A DNA stretch of 64,000 nucleotides from Rutidosis leptorrhynchoides (GCF_046630445.1 NC_092335.1:545670001-545734000), one strand, 5' to 3'. Counted from the stretch's first letter, positions 13,901 to 26,171 are shown. A program made the numbers and translations. Notes: generated by a model not told the origin, from the sequence alone.

Positions 13901-14392
13901 GTTCACCATATGAATGATTTTTATCTCTATGTATGGGATGTATATTGAAATATGAAATCTTGTGGTCTATTGTTACGATTTGATATATATAGGTTAAACC
14001 TATAACTCACCAACATTTTTGTTGACGTTTAAAGCATGTTTATTCTCAGGTGAATATTAAGAGCTTCCGCTGTTGAATACTAAAATAAGGACAAGATTTG
14101 GAGTCCATGTTTGTATGATATTATGTAAAAACTGCATTCAAGAAACATATGTCGATGTAATATATTTCTATTGTAAACCATTATGTAATGGTCGTGTGTA
14201 AACAGTATATTTTAGATTATCATTATTTGATAATCTACGTAATGCTTTTGAAACCTTTATTGATAAAATAAAGGTTATGGTTGTTTTAAAAATGAATGCA
14301 GTCTTTGAAAAACGTCTCATATAGAGGTCAAAACCTCGCAACGAAATCAATTAATTTGGAACGTTTATAATCAATATGAACGGGACATTTCA
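10929..14392 (+). repeat. Family A solo LTR
   Basis: A full-length LTR (3464 bp) beginning TGTAGTGACCCG and ending GGGACATTTCA. It has no primer binding site, polypurine tract or internal sequence. It is flanked by CTTCG (10924-10928) and CTTTG (14393-14397), an imperfect 5-bp target duplication. It interrupts the family B LTR. Solo LTRs usually arise by recombination between the two LTRs of one element. Confidence 0.88.
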
Positions 14393-15400
14393 CTTTGGGT
14401 CCATGTGATACGCTTATGCGTTTGGGTCTACTACCCTTGATGTCTTGATTGGCTAGCGTATTGGATAAACCTTTTGGCGATGGGTTTTGCTAGCATTTGT
14501 TGTGGAGATGATTCGGGTAGTGAATCGCGTGAAGTTCGGATTCACTAAGGCGCGTGAAGTTCTGCCAATCCTATTGTGATGTTTGACTAAGGTATGAGTC
14601 GCGTGATGTTTGGATTCATAAAGGTGCGTGAAGTTCGGCCATCCTTAATAGTCAAGTTGTTTGAAGGTAGTGAGTCGCGTGAAGTTCGGATTCACTAAGG
14701 CACGTGAAGTTCGGCCAACCTTCACGTGGTTTAGGTTAAGGGGTTAACCTTATTGACATTGTTGAATATATTTATTGTATATGCGTATATACTTATTGTT
14801 GTGTTGTAGCTAATCTTGTGGCGTTAGCTTAGTGATTACGTAGCATGTAGCTACTTTGTATATGTACTCTTTTGTAGCTTGTTTACCATGCAGAGGTGGT
14901 ATGTGTTTACTTTTGTGCTTGGTGATGCGTAGTCATTTTATGCATATGTATGTGTATAGTACCTTTAGATTCACTAAGCGTTAGCTTACCCTCTCGTTGT
15001 TGATATTTTTATAGGTTTGCGTGATGACGGCTCGGGTAAGCGTGGGGATTAGAGATCTTGGCTAGGTTGCTTTAGAAGATCTTGCTTTTGGACTCAATTT
15101 AGGATTGGGTAGCGTAGTCCCAATCACCATGCTCGGTTTTGCGTAGAAGTAACTAGTCGGGTCATGTGACGTATATCAGTTTAATCAAATGGGTCTTGAT
15201 TAATAACCGGTTTATGATTTATCTAACGTACTATTGTATTAAGGAGTTCAAATAATTATTGTATGTTTTTAAGTTCGTTGAACTTACTTTGATAACAAAT
15301 ATGTTTTGGAAATTGTGCAATGGGACCTAAAGTGTTATTTAATGTATATTAAAAAGGAAAAAATTTTATTGGCCGGTAATCGACGGGTTGGGTCGTTACA

Positions 15401-16247
15401 GAGAGGAGCTATTAGGACGTGGATGTGTAGCCCCAAATTGAGAAAGTGCAGCAGTGCTATTTCCAGCGCGAATTCCAGTAGATGAATTTCCTCGAGGTTG
15501 CGATGAATGAGTAAAACGACATCTCTCACCGAATCGAAAATTACCACGTGAATAATTGCGACAGATAGCAGGTGTCGAATTCGATTGAGTAAGCAAAACA
15601 GTAGGGCTGGAAGGTGAGAATGAGACGGCTGGAACATGTTTATCGCGTCGTTTAATACGTGACTCCTCCATAGTAATCATTGACCGAACAGTTTCAAGAT
15701 TGGGAAGAGTCTCACTGTGCAGAATGATGCTCGACACTTGAGAGAACTTATCTGAAAGACCGTTAACAGCGTAGTTCACCAAATCATCTTCTTTTATGTC
15801 GGATCCAAGGTTGCTAAAAAGCGTGGAAATGGTGTCAATCCGACGAAAATACTCTTCAACTGACAGATTTCCGATATCCAAGGTACGTAATTTGGATGTT
15901 AGTTCATTAGTTTTCATTCGTTTGTTATCAAGAAAAATCTTTTGTAGGTGTGTCCAAGCCTCGAATGCGGTTTTCGGTTGAACTTTAAGGACACGTTCAA
16001 GAAGTGGTTCGGAGATGGTTAAGTAGATCCATGATTTGACCACAGCATCGGCCTTAGCCCAAGCAGGTGAGTTTTGTTCTTCACTTGTTGACGTCCCTTT
16101 AATAAAATTGACTACATCGAATCCTTCACAATGCGTAGTGAACAACTCACTCCAATAAGCATAATTTAATTTAGTGAGATCGAGTTTGATTGGGATTAAG
16201 TGTGTGATAGAGGTGACATTATATATCTTGTCATATGATGTAGTCAT
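15401..16247 (-). pseudogene. Copia gag, truncated
   Basis: Start chosen at the ATG at 16247 (MTTSYDKIYNV), which fits copia gag N-termini better than the longer frame extending to 16319. The order is typical of plant copia gag (UBN2-type): the N-terminal KLDLTKLNYAYWSELF block, the helical FEAWTHLQKIF and ELTSKLRTL region, and the EEYFRRIDTI and DLVNYAVNGL blocks. The C-terminal part holds a CCCH-like segment (CRNYSRGNFRFGERCRF). About 280 codons remain before the family B insertion cuts it at 15401. Gag packages element RNA. Its continuation is at 6288 on the other side of the insertion. Confidence 0.88.
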
Positions 16248-16417
16248 GGTGATTATAGAACTGATAATGAAAAGCAGATGGTGAAAAAAATAGATTGAAG
16301 GGGAAAGGAACTGTAGCAAACTTAAAGAGGGAGGGAGGCGGATGGTTTACAAAGAAGTGAATGGAAGGTTAGTATTTAAGAAGTGGATAGTGGAAGGGTG
16401 GAGGGAATAGGTAACAA

Positions 16418-16427
16418 TCTGATACCA
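16418..16427 (-). other. Copia primer binding site
   Basis: On the minus strand the LTR end ...ACCAACA is followed at once by TGGTATCAGA, complementary to the 3' end of initiator methionine tRNA, the usual primer of plant copia elements. Confidence 0.85.
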
Positions 16428-16546
16428 TGTTGGTAATATGATTGCTTGAGATTCATAATGCATTACATACAGTATATATAGCCTATTATATGAGCTAAGC
16501 CCTACACATATTAATTGGGCCAATACATACAATATACATGCTAACA
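16428..16546 (-). repeat. Copia 5' LTR (119 bp)
   Basis: On the minus strand it begins TGTTAGCATG and ends ATTACCAACA, with the primer binding site directly after it. It is very short for an LTR but has the TG...CA ends. The sister 3' LTR is not in the window. Confidence 0.75.
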
Positions 16547-16650
16547 CTTTTTACACATACACAATCAAACATACTTTACAGTGTTGAACTGTACAGTGCT
16601 AAATTGTACAACACTGTAAAATATATTTAGTTGTGTATTTGTAAAAAGTG
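16547..16650. mobile_element. Foldback MITE candidate
   Basis: About 104 bases that fold on themselves. The left arm (ctttttacacatacacaatc...ttacagtgttg) is complementary to the right arm (caacactgtaa...ttgtgtatttgtaaaaag) over about 40 bases with few mismatches; the innermost 11 bases pair perfectly. There is no coding capacity. It directly abuts the copia LTR, so copia may have inserted at its edge. The superfamily is not clear. Confidence 0.6.
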
Positions 16651-17812
16651 GTTGTGTACATATCATTACCCTTCGACTTTCTATATGGTTTTTTGATCCA
16701 GTACAATATAAATTGATTAAACTCTCCGATATATTTTATTTTATAAATTATTTATTATTCGCAATTGGCAAAATTATTTATTATTTGCAATTCACAATAT
16801 ATATAAAAAAAATGATTTTCTAACCTTACCCCTTAGAACTATCCTTAAGATTTTTGAACATGCAAATTTGAATTGTACTCAATTCATAACCACCCACTGA
16901 CGACCTCACCCACTACCTTATTGTACCATCCTTAATGCACAATTTAATAATTTTTTAAGTATAGCCCTAAGGGCTACATTTAGAAAAATCCAAAAAAAGG
17001 TAAACCGATCCTCTGGCAATCCCACACTGACCGGTCCCACGGCCAACATGTGAGAGGAAAATCGTGTAACTCATGCTTAAAGGGACATGGAACAGGGATT
17101 GAACCCATGACAACCGCGGTATGCTTCATGTTCCCCAACCACTGCTCCACTAGGCTACCATCGCGGGGACAAAATCATAGCAATTCGCAATATATGTTTT
17201 AATAGATCATATGATCTAAAACATTTCTCTACAAAAAAAATCTAACTATCATAAAATTTTCTCTAAAAATTAATTTTAAAGTGAATTTGTTAAATTTTAT
17301 AATTATTTATTATTCGCAATATATTTATTAATATAGACGCTTTTAAAATTTTCTTCACAAATTAATATATACGCTTTTAAAAATTAATATAGGGCTTAAA
17401 TATAAAAACAGCCTTAAGACTTACGCAAAACGTTGGACGGTCTAAGTTACTATTTAGATAGTTTTACTGGACGGAAAATGTTGAAGGGATATATATTTAA
17501 AATTTCTTTTAATGCCATTTTTATGCTTTGAAGTGTTTTTTCCGATCTATGAAAAGTTTTTTATGCGTGTAAATCATATGGCGCACCATTAAGTGCACAG
17601 TTTAATGTTTTTATTTTATAAAAATAAAGACTGTAAACTATAAATAAAGTACATTTGCCTTGGGAAGGGGTATATTGACTTGACTAACAATCATGATTAA
17701 TTTTTGGCGATTGATTAGACCTTTTAAAACGCTTTGTTTTTAAAAAAAACAATTTGAACTTCAAATTTACTTCGTGAATGTTCTTTTGTTGATTTTTAAT
17801 CATACACGTGTC
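16651..17812. other. AT-rich DNA with a SINE, no gene seen
   Basis: Apart from the SINE at 16983-17170 this is AT-rich sequence with short direct repeats such as 'ttatttattattcgcaat'. I see no coding frame. It ends in a CACGTG core at 17805-17810, where the family E LTR inserted. Confidence 0.5.
16983..17170 (-). mobile_element. tRNA-derived SINE
   Basis: On the minus strand the head begins GTCCCCGCGATGG. It has an A-box (TAGCCTAGTGG, plus-strand 17148-17157 and adjoining base) and a B-box (GGTTCAATCCC, 17095-17105) about 40 bases apart, the spacing of an internal RNA polymerase III promoter. A tRNA-unrelated body follows and ends in a T-rich tail near 16983-16998. It does not fold into a functional tRNA. 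I see no clear target duplication. Confidence 0.75.
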
Positions 17813-19618
17813 TGTGATGACCCGGGAATTTCCAATCAAATTTAAACTTTATTCTAGTATGATTTCGACACGATAAGCAAAGTCTGTAATGTTGAGTCTG
17901 AAAAACCTTGAATTGTGTTCCTGTATTCATTTGACCATTGACTATTCCCGACGATTCACGAACAATTGTCTGTAAATAAATATGTATATATAAATGTAAG
18001 TATATGTATATTAACTTGAAATTATAAAATATAATTTAACCATTAGAAATAAATATGTAGCATAAGATACATGATATTATATTTCTATTTATATTTATAT
18101 ATAAAAATTACTATCCAAAATAAGTTACTTACATAATATAAATTATAAACGATAACATGTAATATTAGTATATTAAAAATTTACACAACAACAATATTAT
18201 TCTCACTACTATAAGAAGTATTAGTGGTAATATATATAGATATGAAGAGTGATAAATTTAGATTATTATAAAATTATCATTATTATTATAAAACTTATAG
18301 GTATTAATATTATCAATAATATAATTATTATTACCATTACATTAATATAAAGTGTTATTATTATCATTTGTGATATTAAAAAGTAGTATTATTATAGTTA
18401 TACTTAATAACTAATGAGACTAAATATAATACATATATGTCTACAGATATATATAAATAGATATATTAAATACATGGTATATATATAAATATATATAAAA
18501 TTATACATATATAGAATTACAAGTTATAATATAATTGACATGTTATTATTATTACATTCATTAAAATGTATATTAATATTAGCATTTAAAATCAGTATTA
18601 TTATTATCTGTTATTAAATGTTATTATTAATAAGAATTATTATTATTATAAATAATTATCATTTTTTAATATGTTGGTTATTAGAAAATGATAAAGTCCA
18701 TTGTTTTTAACATCTATAATTTCTATTATTATTTATTATTAGTGTTTTTATCTTTATGATTAATAGGTTTATTAATTATTAATATTGATTTTACTTTATT
18801 AATTCAGATAACTATAACTATACTGTTACATATACAGCTCGAACAAATTTAATATCACAATCAACTTTTTAATTTTTTCTTGTGTTCTATTCTACCCGTG
18901 AAGATTGTTGTCGACATTTTTCTTGGCTACAAGACAAGCTGTTACTTAATTAAGTCTTCATCTTTACATCAACAATTAACAATTATATGTATTATAGCAA
19001 CCAAATTAAACTGAAAACTATTAAAAACTGCTCGATACCTCTGTACCTTCTACTTTTTAACCAAATCACGAAATTGAACGATATTTAAAAATCCTTAAAT
19101 GAGGTCTTGTTAGGAATTCTTCGTTCAAGCTATCTGCAAAATTTCAAAAACTAATTTGTTGTATCGAATACGAATTCATGAGTCAAAGTTTTAAATTCAA
19201 AAGTCAACAGATTTGTTCTTGGTTAAATTCGAGTTGTATTTGATGTTTTGAGTTAAATTGATGGTTCCAGTAGTTTGTAAGATTGATTTGAAATACAATT
19301 CGTGTTATAAACATTGTCCAAATCTTTCTCATTTACAAAATCAATTTCATTTTTTTAAAAACTTCGACGAACAGCAGGGGTGGGTTCTGTTTATTTTTTT
19401 ATTTTTTTTTTCTTTTCTTTTCCTATCCTATTAATTCAATCAACTATCCATAAGTATTTAAATGCTTATGATGAATCAGTATATGTTTGGATTAAGTAAA
19501 TTGTGGTCTGGCTTCGTGTTCTATCGATTGGAGGTAGAAGAAGAATAGGTTAGAACACTGAATGGCTGAGTTAAATAAATAAATATGAGGTATAAATCAG
19601 ATAAAGAGTAACAGAGGA

Positions 19619-19676
19619 ATGGTTCAGCATGTATGGGAGTGAGCGGGAGGTCGCGGGTTCGAGTCCCGTCTCGGGC
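19619..19676 (+). other. tRNA-like A/B-box remnant
   Basis: A TGGTTCAGCATG A-box-like segment and a perfect B-box (GGTTCGAGTCC, 19656-19666) lie about 36 bases apart, and TTTT follows. The acceptor arms do not pair, so it is not a working tRNA gene. It is more likely the head of an old SINE or a tRNA relic inside the family E LTR. Confidence 0.45.
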
Positions 19677-19723
19677 TTTTCTTTTTAGAAGTTTTAAAAA
19701 GGGTATACACTCTTACTTTTAGT

Positions 19724-19725
19724 TC

Positions 19726-19804
<79 letters not shown>
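19724..19804. repeat. (ATT)n microsatellite
   Basis: About 26 consecutive trinucleotide units inside the family E LTR, followed by degenerate units. Confidence 0.95.
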
Positions 19805-19805
<1 letters not shown>

Positions 19806-20135
19806 TTATTATTGTTGTTATGTTGTAGTTATTAATATTATTAATTATTATTATTAATTAAGGTATTTACAAGTGTTATTAATGTTATTATTATTAATTT
19901 TATCATTTTAAGTATTATTAACATCTTTATGATTAATATTACGAAATTATGATATGGAAGCTTTAATCATTGGATTTGAAATTTAACACGAAGATTTTGA
20001 ATATAGAAATCTTAGAATATATATATTATTAAGAAAATGATACAAATTATTATTATTTTCATTTATGTTAATATTGGTACCATATCTATAATTATTAGTA
20101 ACATTATTAATATTATTAAGATCATCATTATTATA

Positions 20136-20272
<137 letters not shown>

Positions 20273-21817
20273 AAATATAAGTATTAGGATAAAAATTATC
20301 ATTTATTACTACTATGATAATAACTATTATAATTAGTATAATTATTATTATCACTTTTATCAATATTGTAGATATTATTATTATTAGTATTGGTAATCAT
20401 TTTATTAAAATTATTATTACTAGTAACATAAGCATTATTATAAATGTTATCATTACTATCATTCCTATTGAAAATTAATATTATGTTACTATCATTAAGA
20501 TTACTATTATTATTATTATCAGTAATATCTATATCAATATTTTTAAAATAATTATGATTACTAAACTAAAAATTTTAATAACATACTTAAAGTTATAAAT
20601 ATGAAAATAAAGATTTTATATATGTAAATATATTTTGTACACATAAATTAACTATAATAACATTTGTATATATAATATGAAAATATATAAACAAATAAAT
20701 AATGAAACTTATAACTTATTAAATTATATCACTAATAATAATATATATTTATTCGATTACGATTACATGTATATTAATAAATATACAAATGATATAGGTT
20801 CGTGAATCCGAGGCCAACCCTGCATTGTTCAGTTGTTCAATATAGTCATATGTATTTTTACTACAAAATACATTAGGTGAGTTTCATTTGCTTCCCCTTT
20901 ACTCTTTACATTTGTGGGGCTGAGAATACATGCAAATGCTTTATTAACTGTTTTACAATAATTATATGCGTGAGTTTCATTTGCTCCCTTTTTAAATGCT
21001 TTTGCAATATATATATATTTTTGGGATTGAGAATACATGCGTTACTTTTATAACTATTTTACGAAATAGACACAAGTAATCAAAACTACATTATATGGTT
21101 GAATGATCAAAGCCGAATATGCCCCTTTTTATTAAGTCTGGTAATCTAAGAATTAAGGAACAGACACCCTAATTGACGCTAACTCTAAAGATAGATCTAT
21201 CGGGCCCAACAAGCCCCATCCAAAGTACCGGATGCTTTAGTACTTCAAAATTTATATCATGTCCGAAGGAGGATCCCGGAATGATGGGGATATTCTTATA
21301 TGCATATTGTGAATGTCGGTTATCAGGTGTTCAATCCATATGAATGATATTTTTGTCTCTATGCATGGGACATATGTTTATGAGAAATGAAAATATGAAA
21401 TCTTGTGGTCTATTAAAATTATGAAATGATTATTTATGTTAAACTAATAAACTCACCAATCTTTTGGTTGACACTTTAAAGCATGTTTATTCTCAGGTAT
21501 GAAAGAAATCTTCCGCTGTGCATTTGCTCATTTTAAAGATATTACTTGGAGTCATTCATGGCATATTTCAAAAGACGTTGCATTCGAGTCGTTGAGTTCA
21601 TCAAGATTATTATTAAGTCAATTATAGTTGTATATAGTATGAAATGGTATGCATGCCGTCAATCTTCTATAAAATGAAATTTTGTCTTTTAAAAACGAAT
21701 GTAATGTTTGAAAAATGTATCATATAGAGGTCAAGTACCTCGTGATGTAATCAACTATTGTGAATCGTTTATAATCGATGTGGACTTTGTCCGGATGGAT
21801 TAGGACGGGTCCTTTCA

Positions 21818-21870
21818 GTGTCTTCATCTGAACCCTTTATATCTTTTCACCGACCCTATAAATACCCTGT
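21818..21870 (+). promoter_or_regulatory. Possible old promoter: disrupted G-box plus TATA box
   Basis: Before the family E insertion the host DNA read ACACGTGTC (G-box/ABRE-like core, now at 17804-17812) followed about 45 bases later by TATAAATA (21857-21864). The left half of this arrangement is now 4 kb away. A pyrimidine-rich tract follows, as in a leader, but I find no convincing coding frame downstream. Promoter identity is therefore inference. Confidence 0.35.
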
Positions 21871-22551
21871 ATGTTCGTTTGATATTACTTTTTACATATC
21901 TTTATCTTTTACTTTGTATACGCTTTCATCATCCTCTCTATGCAACACACTTTTGAAGTTTTTAGGTCTTATCATTATCGCTTTAAGGTTAGTGACTTAT
22001 GTTCTTAACTTTTTAATAATTTGCCCCAAAATTTTACCAAGGTAGTGACTTCGAGTACTGTGGACGTGAATGATACAAAAGAAGTAGGCACAATTCGTAG
22101 TTAGATGACTTAAGAGAGGTTAGATTCATTACGAATAACCTTTAAAAACCTTGATAAATTTCATCATATGATCCCTTCCCTTTTTGACAAAGCCGATAGT
22201 CTTCCTGAAAAGAAAATTACTTTGTATGTGATACAAATAACTGTCGGTAATCTTCAAATTCCTATTTCTCCCTTTCCTTTAAAATGTTCTTGAGCATTAC
22301 AGTATTAGTTAAGTCAAATACAAACACACGTCTCCAAAAAATAATTCTTTTAGAGATGTACTTTAATTGTCATCAATAAACTCTCAAGGTGAAAATTTTT
22401 CATACCCTTTTACGCATTCGTTATATTAGCAAATGTTGATACACATTTGATTGTAAAATGGGAAAAGTCTTTGTTGGATATAAGGAGTATTCTCTTCATC
22501 TTAAAGATGTCTGATTCTTATATATGTTTATATATATTGTAGTTTTATTAT

Positions 22552-22553
<2 letters not shown>
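21871..22553. other. Intergenic AT-rich DNA, no gene recognised
   Basis: Moderately AT-rich. The open frame at 21818-22045 is low-complexity and unlike any family I know. No RNA gene or repeat structure was seen. Confidence 0.4.

Positions 22554-22638
<85 letters not shown>
22554..22638. repeat. (TA)n microsatellite
   Basis: About 42 uninterrupted TA units directly left of the probable Helitron. Confidence 0.96.
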
Positions 22639-22641
<3 letters not shown>

Positions 22642-23790
22642 CCCTATTATATTATATTATTAGATAACATTGAACTCGAATAATGTTTTAAATTTTCTTG
22701 CACATACTTTTCATATATTGGTCAATTTTTGTTTCAAAACTTATATATTTATATATTCTATAATATCATATATAATACATTTTTCGATTACATTACATCA
22801 TATTAATGTTTTAAATTTCATAGTATCTTTTATTTTAATTTTTCAGAAACCATTGAATGTTTAGTTCTAATGGTTACTTACATTTAAACATTTTATATTA
22901 CTTCTTTTTGTGATAACATTGTATATACATTCAATTGGAAATTGAATGAACAGTAAATGACAATCCAATTTCGGCCCAATTTTGACTTTAAATTTAAAAC
23001 GGCTTTTGTTTGTAAATAAATGCAAACGCTATGATAAATGTAGCATACACAATCACAGTTCAATGGTAAGAGCGCATGCTTTGTGAAGAGAAAGTCATGG
23101 GTTCGATTCCCACAAACTTTCTCCCACTTTTTTTCTTTTTACTCTGTAATTTTTACCCACTAGCCCCTTATATATTAATTTTTTTTAAAATGACCCTTCA
23201 ACATTTTTAATTCTACTTCAATCTTTCTACTCTTAAACACATTTTGATTTTTCTATTTAAACCCTTTCAATTTTCATTGTTTTATTCTTTTCTCAACTTT
23301 TTTACAATATTTCTTTTATTGTATATTTTATTCTCCCTTTAAAACTTTTAAAAATTCTTCTCGCATTTTCTCAATTTCTACAATATTTTTATCGAACTTT
23401 TGACCCACTATTTCTTTAGAAGATACGTATAAAAGTGTTCGCTCAATCATTTTTTTAAATTTTCTTCCCTTTACAAATATTTTCCTGAGAGATATTATGA
23501 ATTGGATTGTGCTACTTTGAAATATAAAATGAGAATATAAGTAACGTAAACGAACTACTAAATAGGCATCAATGTATAACATGCTTGGTAGTACCATGTA
23601 TCATTAGTTTGTACAATATCGATAACGTAATATAAACAATGAATAATGAACAACGAACATAGAACTATGTACAAATGAAATTTTATGTGTATAACGAATA
23701 TATCATGTAACACGTCACTAAGAAAAAAACAACTCTTGATTGGTCAACCGCGCTTCAGCCGCAGCGAAGCGCGGCTAACCACAAAACTAG
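22642..23790 (+). mobile_element. Non-autonomous Helitron (3' end certain, 5' end guessed)
   Basis: The 3' end is classical. A 9-bp GC-rich hairpin (CCGCGCTTC at 23748-23756 pairing perfectly with GAAGCGCGG at 23766-23774) is followed 12 bases later by CTAG (23787-23790), with T as the next host base. No Rep/helicase coding is present. The 5' end is set at the ccctattatattatatta segment after the TA tract only because plant Helitrons often start with similar T/A-rich sequence; this is a guess. A tRNA-like sequence lies inside at 23054-23126. Confidence 0.6.
23054..23126 (+). other. tRNA-like sequence (SINE head or tRNA relic)
   Basis: It has a D-arm-like GTTCAATGGTAAGAGC and a perfect B-box GGTTCGATTCC (23100-23110) with a paired T-arm. 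The order resembles a decayed alanine-type tRNA. The anticodon stem and acceptor stem do not pair, so it is not a functional tRNA. A T-run (ttttttt) follows. It may be the head of a SINE carried within the Helitron. Confidence 0.5.
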
Positions 23791-23929
23791 TTGTACTCAT
23801 TGAATATTTTAAATTTTACTGTACAATTTATTTGAACTTTTCATAGATTAATAAATATATTTTTTGTAAACATTACATACAGATTTAATTTAATATTATT
23901 TATATTTAAACGTTCTATACTATTTAAAC

Positions 23930-24636
23930 ATTCTCACTAAGCGAAAGTTTACCCTGTTATTGTTGATTCTTTTATAGGCTCGGGGAGGAGAAAATGATAA
24001 AGGTAAGCTTGTGGATTACATGGGATATATGAGCTAAAGACTTGTCTAGTTTATTCCATATTGGAGCTTTTGGAAATTTAGGATTTCCGATGGATCATTC
24101 TATAGATCATTCTATGATACCTTTCGTTTTGAGTCTAAGTCTTTATGTCGTGTCTACAATTTATGTTGATATGTTGGTCTTCATTGGATGTACTGCAAAC
24201 TTCTTATGAAAAATGTATTTTTGGTGAAAATCGAATTTGGATATGAGTTGACCCATGTTAGTTTTAAGGACTTGTAATAGGCCCGAAATGTGTCCTTAAG
24301 TAATTTGAGAGAGTTTCTGGCCAGTGGGGAATGAAGAACTTGAAAAACGTCAAAACGGATCAAGTGTTAAAATGATTAAAAAAAAAATGGAAAAATTGAT
24401 TTTTGATGGGTAAGCATTGTGCTCCCTGACTTTGAGAAATTTCTGTTGACAAGGGTGCACGTGCACACCTAGTGAAAATCGAATTTGGGAATGAAGAATT
24501 TGGGAAATGTTAGTGCACTCTGCGCACAAGGTGGTGCGCATTGTGCACATGTCAGATTTAAAAAATTGTCATTTTTGAGTGTAGTTGTTTTAGTTTGGGA
24601 TTAAGACTTTTGTCTAAGTGGTGTGGGGGTGTTACA
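23930..24636 (+). repeat. LTR 3' fragment, distantly like family B
   Basis: The segment 'cactaagcgaaagtttaccct...ttttataggctcgg' matches the 3' third of the family B LTR (14972-15040), and it ends GGTGTTACA at 24636, as that LTR ends GTCGTTACA. The left edge is not sharp. It contains an internal near-repeat (gtgaaaatcgaatttgg at about 24225 and 24472). It lies directly upstream of the LINE. Confidence 0.55.
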
Positions 24637-26171
24637 ACAAGGTTTACAACAAGGTAGTTCGGGAGGTCAGCTCTTGATTTGGGATTCTAATAAGTTTGAG
24701 GCTCTGGATGTTATTAAGTTCGACTCTATAATTGGGGTTCGGGGTAAATGGAAGTTAGATGGAACGGTTTTGAACGTTTTCAACACTTATGGACCACATG
24801 ATGACAATAAAAAACAGAGACTATCTAGTTGTGTTAGTGACATTAGTGACGAAGCGTGTCTGTTTTGTGGCAATTTTAACGAGGTGAGATCAATAGATGA
24901 GAGATTAAACTGTGAATTCAATGAAGCTAGGTCGAAAAGATTCAACGAGTTTATTATGGGAAGCGGCTAGTTGGAAGTACCACTAGGGGGTAGGCTATTC
25001 ACACGTGTAAGCAATGACGGGTTAAAATTCAGTAAGCTGGATAGATTTCTTGTGTCAGGAACTCTACTGGATAATTGGAGGAACCTTTCGGCAATTGCAC
25101 TTGATAGAAAACACTTCGATCATTGTCCTATTATGTTATGTGATGTTGAAAAGAATTATGGTCCGAAACCCTTCAAAAATTTTGATGTTTGGTTCGACGA
25201 AGAAGATGTTGATCAGGTCGTGAGAAATGCATGGATGGAGACTGTTTCGAATAATTGGCGTAAAGATTGTTTTTTCATGAACAAACTTAGAAAGGTCAAA
25301 GAAGCATTAAAGGTTTGGAGTAATAAGAAGTTTGGCCAAATCGATGGGGAGATTGAAGTATTAAAAAGAATGGTTTAGAATTGAAGGTGGAACTAGGCGG
25401 TTTAGATGATGGCGAGAAGAAAACATGGATCGAGTCTCGAAAGTTGTGGTTAAAAAAGGAGGCAATTAAAACTAAGATGTTAAAACAAAAAGCAAGGGTT
25501 AGGTGGAAACTTGAAGGGGATGAGAACACGAAGTATTTTCACTCGATCATTAGAAAAAATAATAACAAAGGTAATATTAGAGGGTTGAACATTGGGGGTA
25601 CTTGGAATGAAAATCCGAATGATGTCACAAACGAAATTTTCAACCACTTTAAGCGTGTTTTTGAGGAATCTAATGTGGACAGGCCGAGTCTAGAAGACCT
25701 GAACTTATCCTGCATTTCGACAGCTAATTCGTGTGCCCTTGAGTTACCTTTCGACGAAAAAGAAATCCATTAGGCCATACTTGATTTTGGAAGTACAAAA
25801 GCCCCGGGGCTGAACGGTTTTAATTTGCACTTTTTCAAAAAATACTGGGATCTCATTAAAGCGGAGCTTATCGATGCCATTGTGTGATTTTGGGAAAAGG
25901 CGGAATTCTCTAAAGGGTGTAATGCATCTTTTGTCACGTTAACCAAAGAAAAACGTTACGATGAATCTTGGGGACTTTCGCCCGATTAGTCTCATTGGGA
26001 GTTTTTATAAGATAATTGCCAAACTTCTTTCGAATAGACTTAGAAAGGTTATCACATCTCTTGTCGGGCATGAACAAACCACATTCCTAAAAGGAAGGTT
26101 CATCTTGGATGGCGCTTTAGTTGTTAATGAGACTATAGACTTTTTGAAAGATAAAAAACTTAAAGGAGTCG
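24637..26171 (+). pseudogene. L1-type LINE ORF2, part 1 (endonuclease to early RT)
   Basis: Codes for the C-terminal part of an apurinic-type endonuclease (SGGQLLIWDSNKF, NTYGPH, CGNFNEVRS, LGGRLFTRV, SKLDRFLVS, DHCPIML), the linker (RVRWKLEGDENTKYFHS) and the start of reverse transcriptase (STKAPGLNGFN, LGDFRPISLIGSFYKIIAKLL, RFILDGALVVNE). LINEs copy themselves by nicking DNA and reverse-transcribing at the nick. It is broken by TAG codons (24968-24970, 25771-25773), a stop near 25885 and frameshifts near 25376 and 25960. The N-terminal endonuclease is missing. It stops at 26171, where family D inserted, and resumes at 56038. Confidence 0.9.

Larger units (their letters stand above)
9236..15400 (+). 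repeat. Family B right LTR, interrupted by a family A solo LTR
   Basis: Starts TGTAAGACCCG after the polypurine tract and ends GGGTCGTTACA at 15400, directly against copia gag. Bases 10929-14392 plus one target-site copy are a later insertion; without them the LTR is about 2.7 kb. It contains long (TA)n tracts (9294-9592), the GC-rich block (9735-9860) and the leader region. Around 14525-14715 a short motif (gtgaagttcggattcactaagg and variants) is repeated several times. Confidence 0.85.
4860..16546 (-). mobile_element. Ty1/copia retrotransposon, minus strand, split by nested insertions
   Basis: Read on the minus strand, the order is: short 5' LTR (16546 to 16428), primer binding site, gag (16247 to 15401), then after the family B insertion (6289-15400) the gag C-terminal/protease region and integrase (6288 to 4860). 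Downstream reverse transcriptase and the 3' LTR are absent. The element stops at 4859, where an inverted family A LTR begins, so the remainder should be left of the window. The order gag-PR-IN before RT is the copia order. Both coding parts carry stops and frameshifts. Confidence 0.85.

Noticed and set aside
14520-14720. CRISPR-like array of 'gtgaagttcggattcactaagg' repeats
   Set aside because: Units are few, irregular and overlapping, and lie inside a plant retrotransposon LTR; no cas genes and not a prokaryote.
19619-19676. Functional tRNA gene
   Set aside because: Good B-box but no acceptor-stem pairing and no anticodon stem. Kept only as a tRNA-like remnant; the same holds for 23054-23126.
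21818-22045. 75-codon frame after the TATA box as a gene
   Set aside because: Low-complexity, no recognised motif, codon pattern like AT-rich non-coding DNA.
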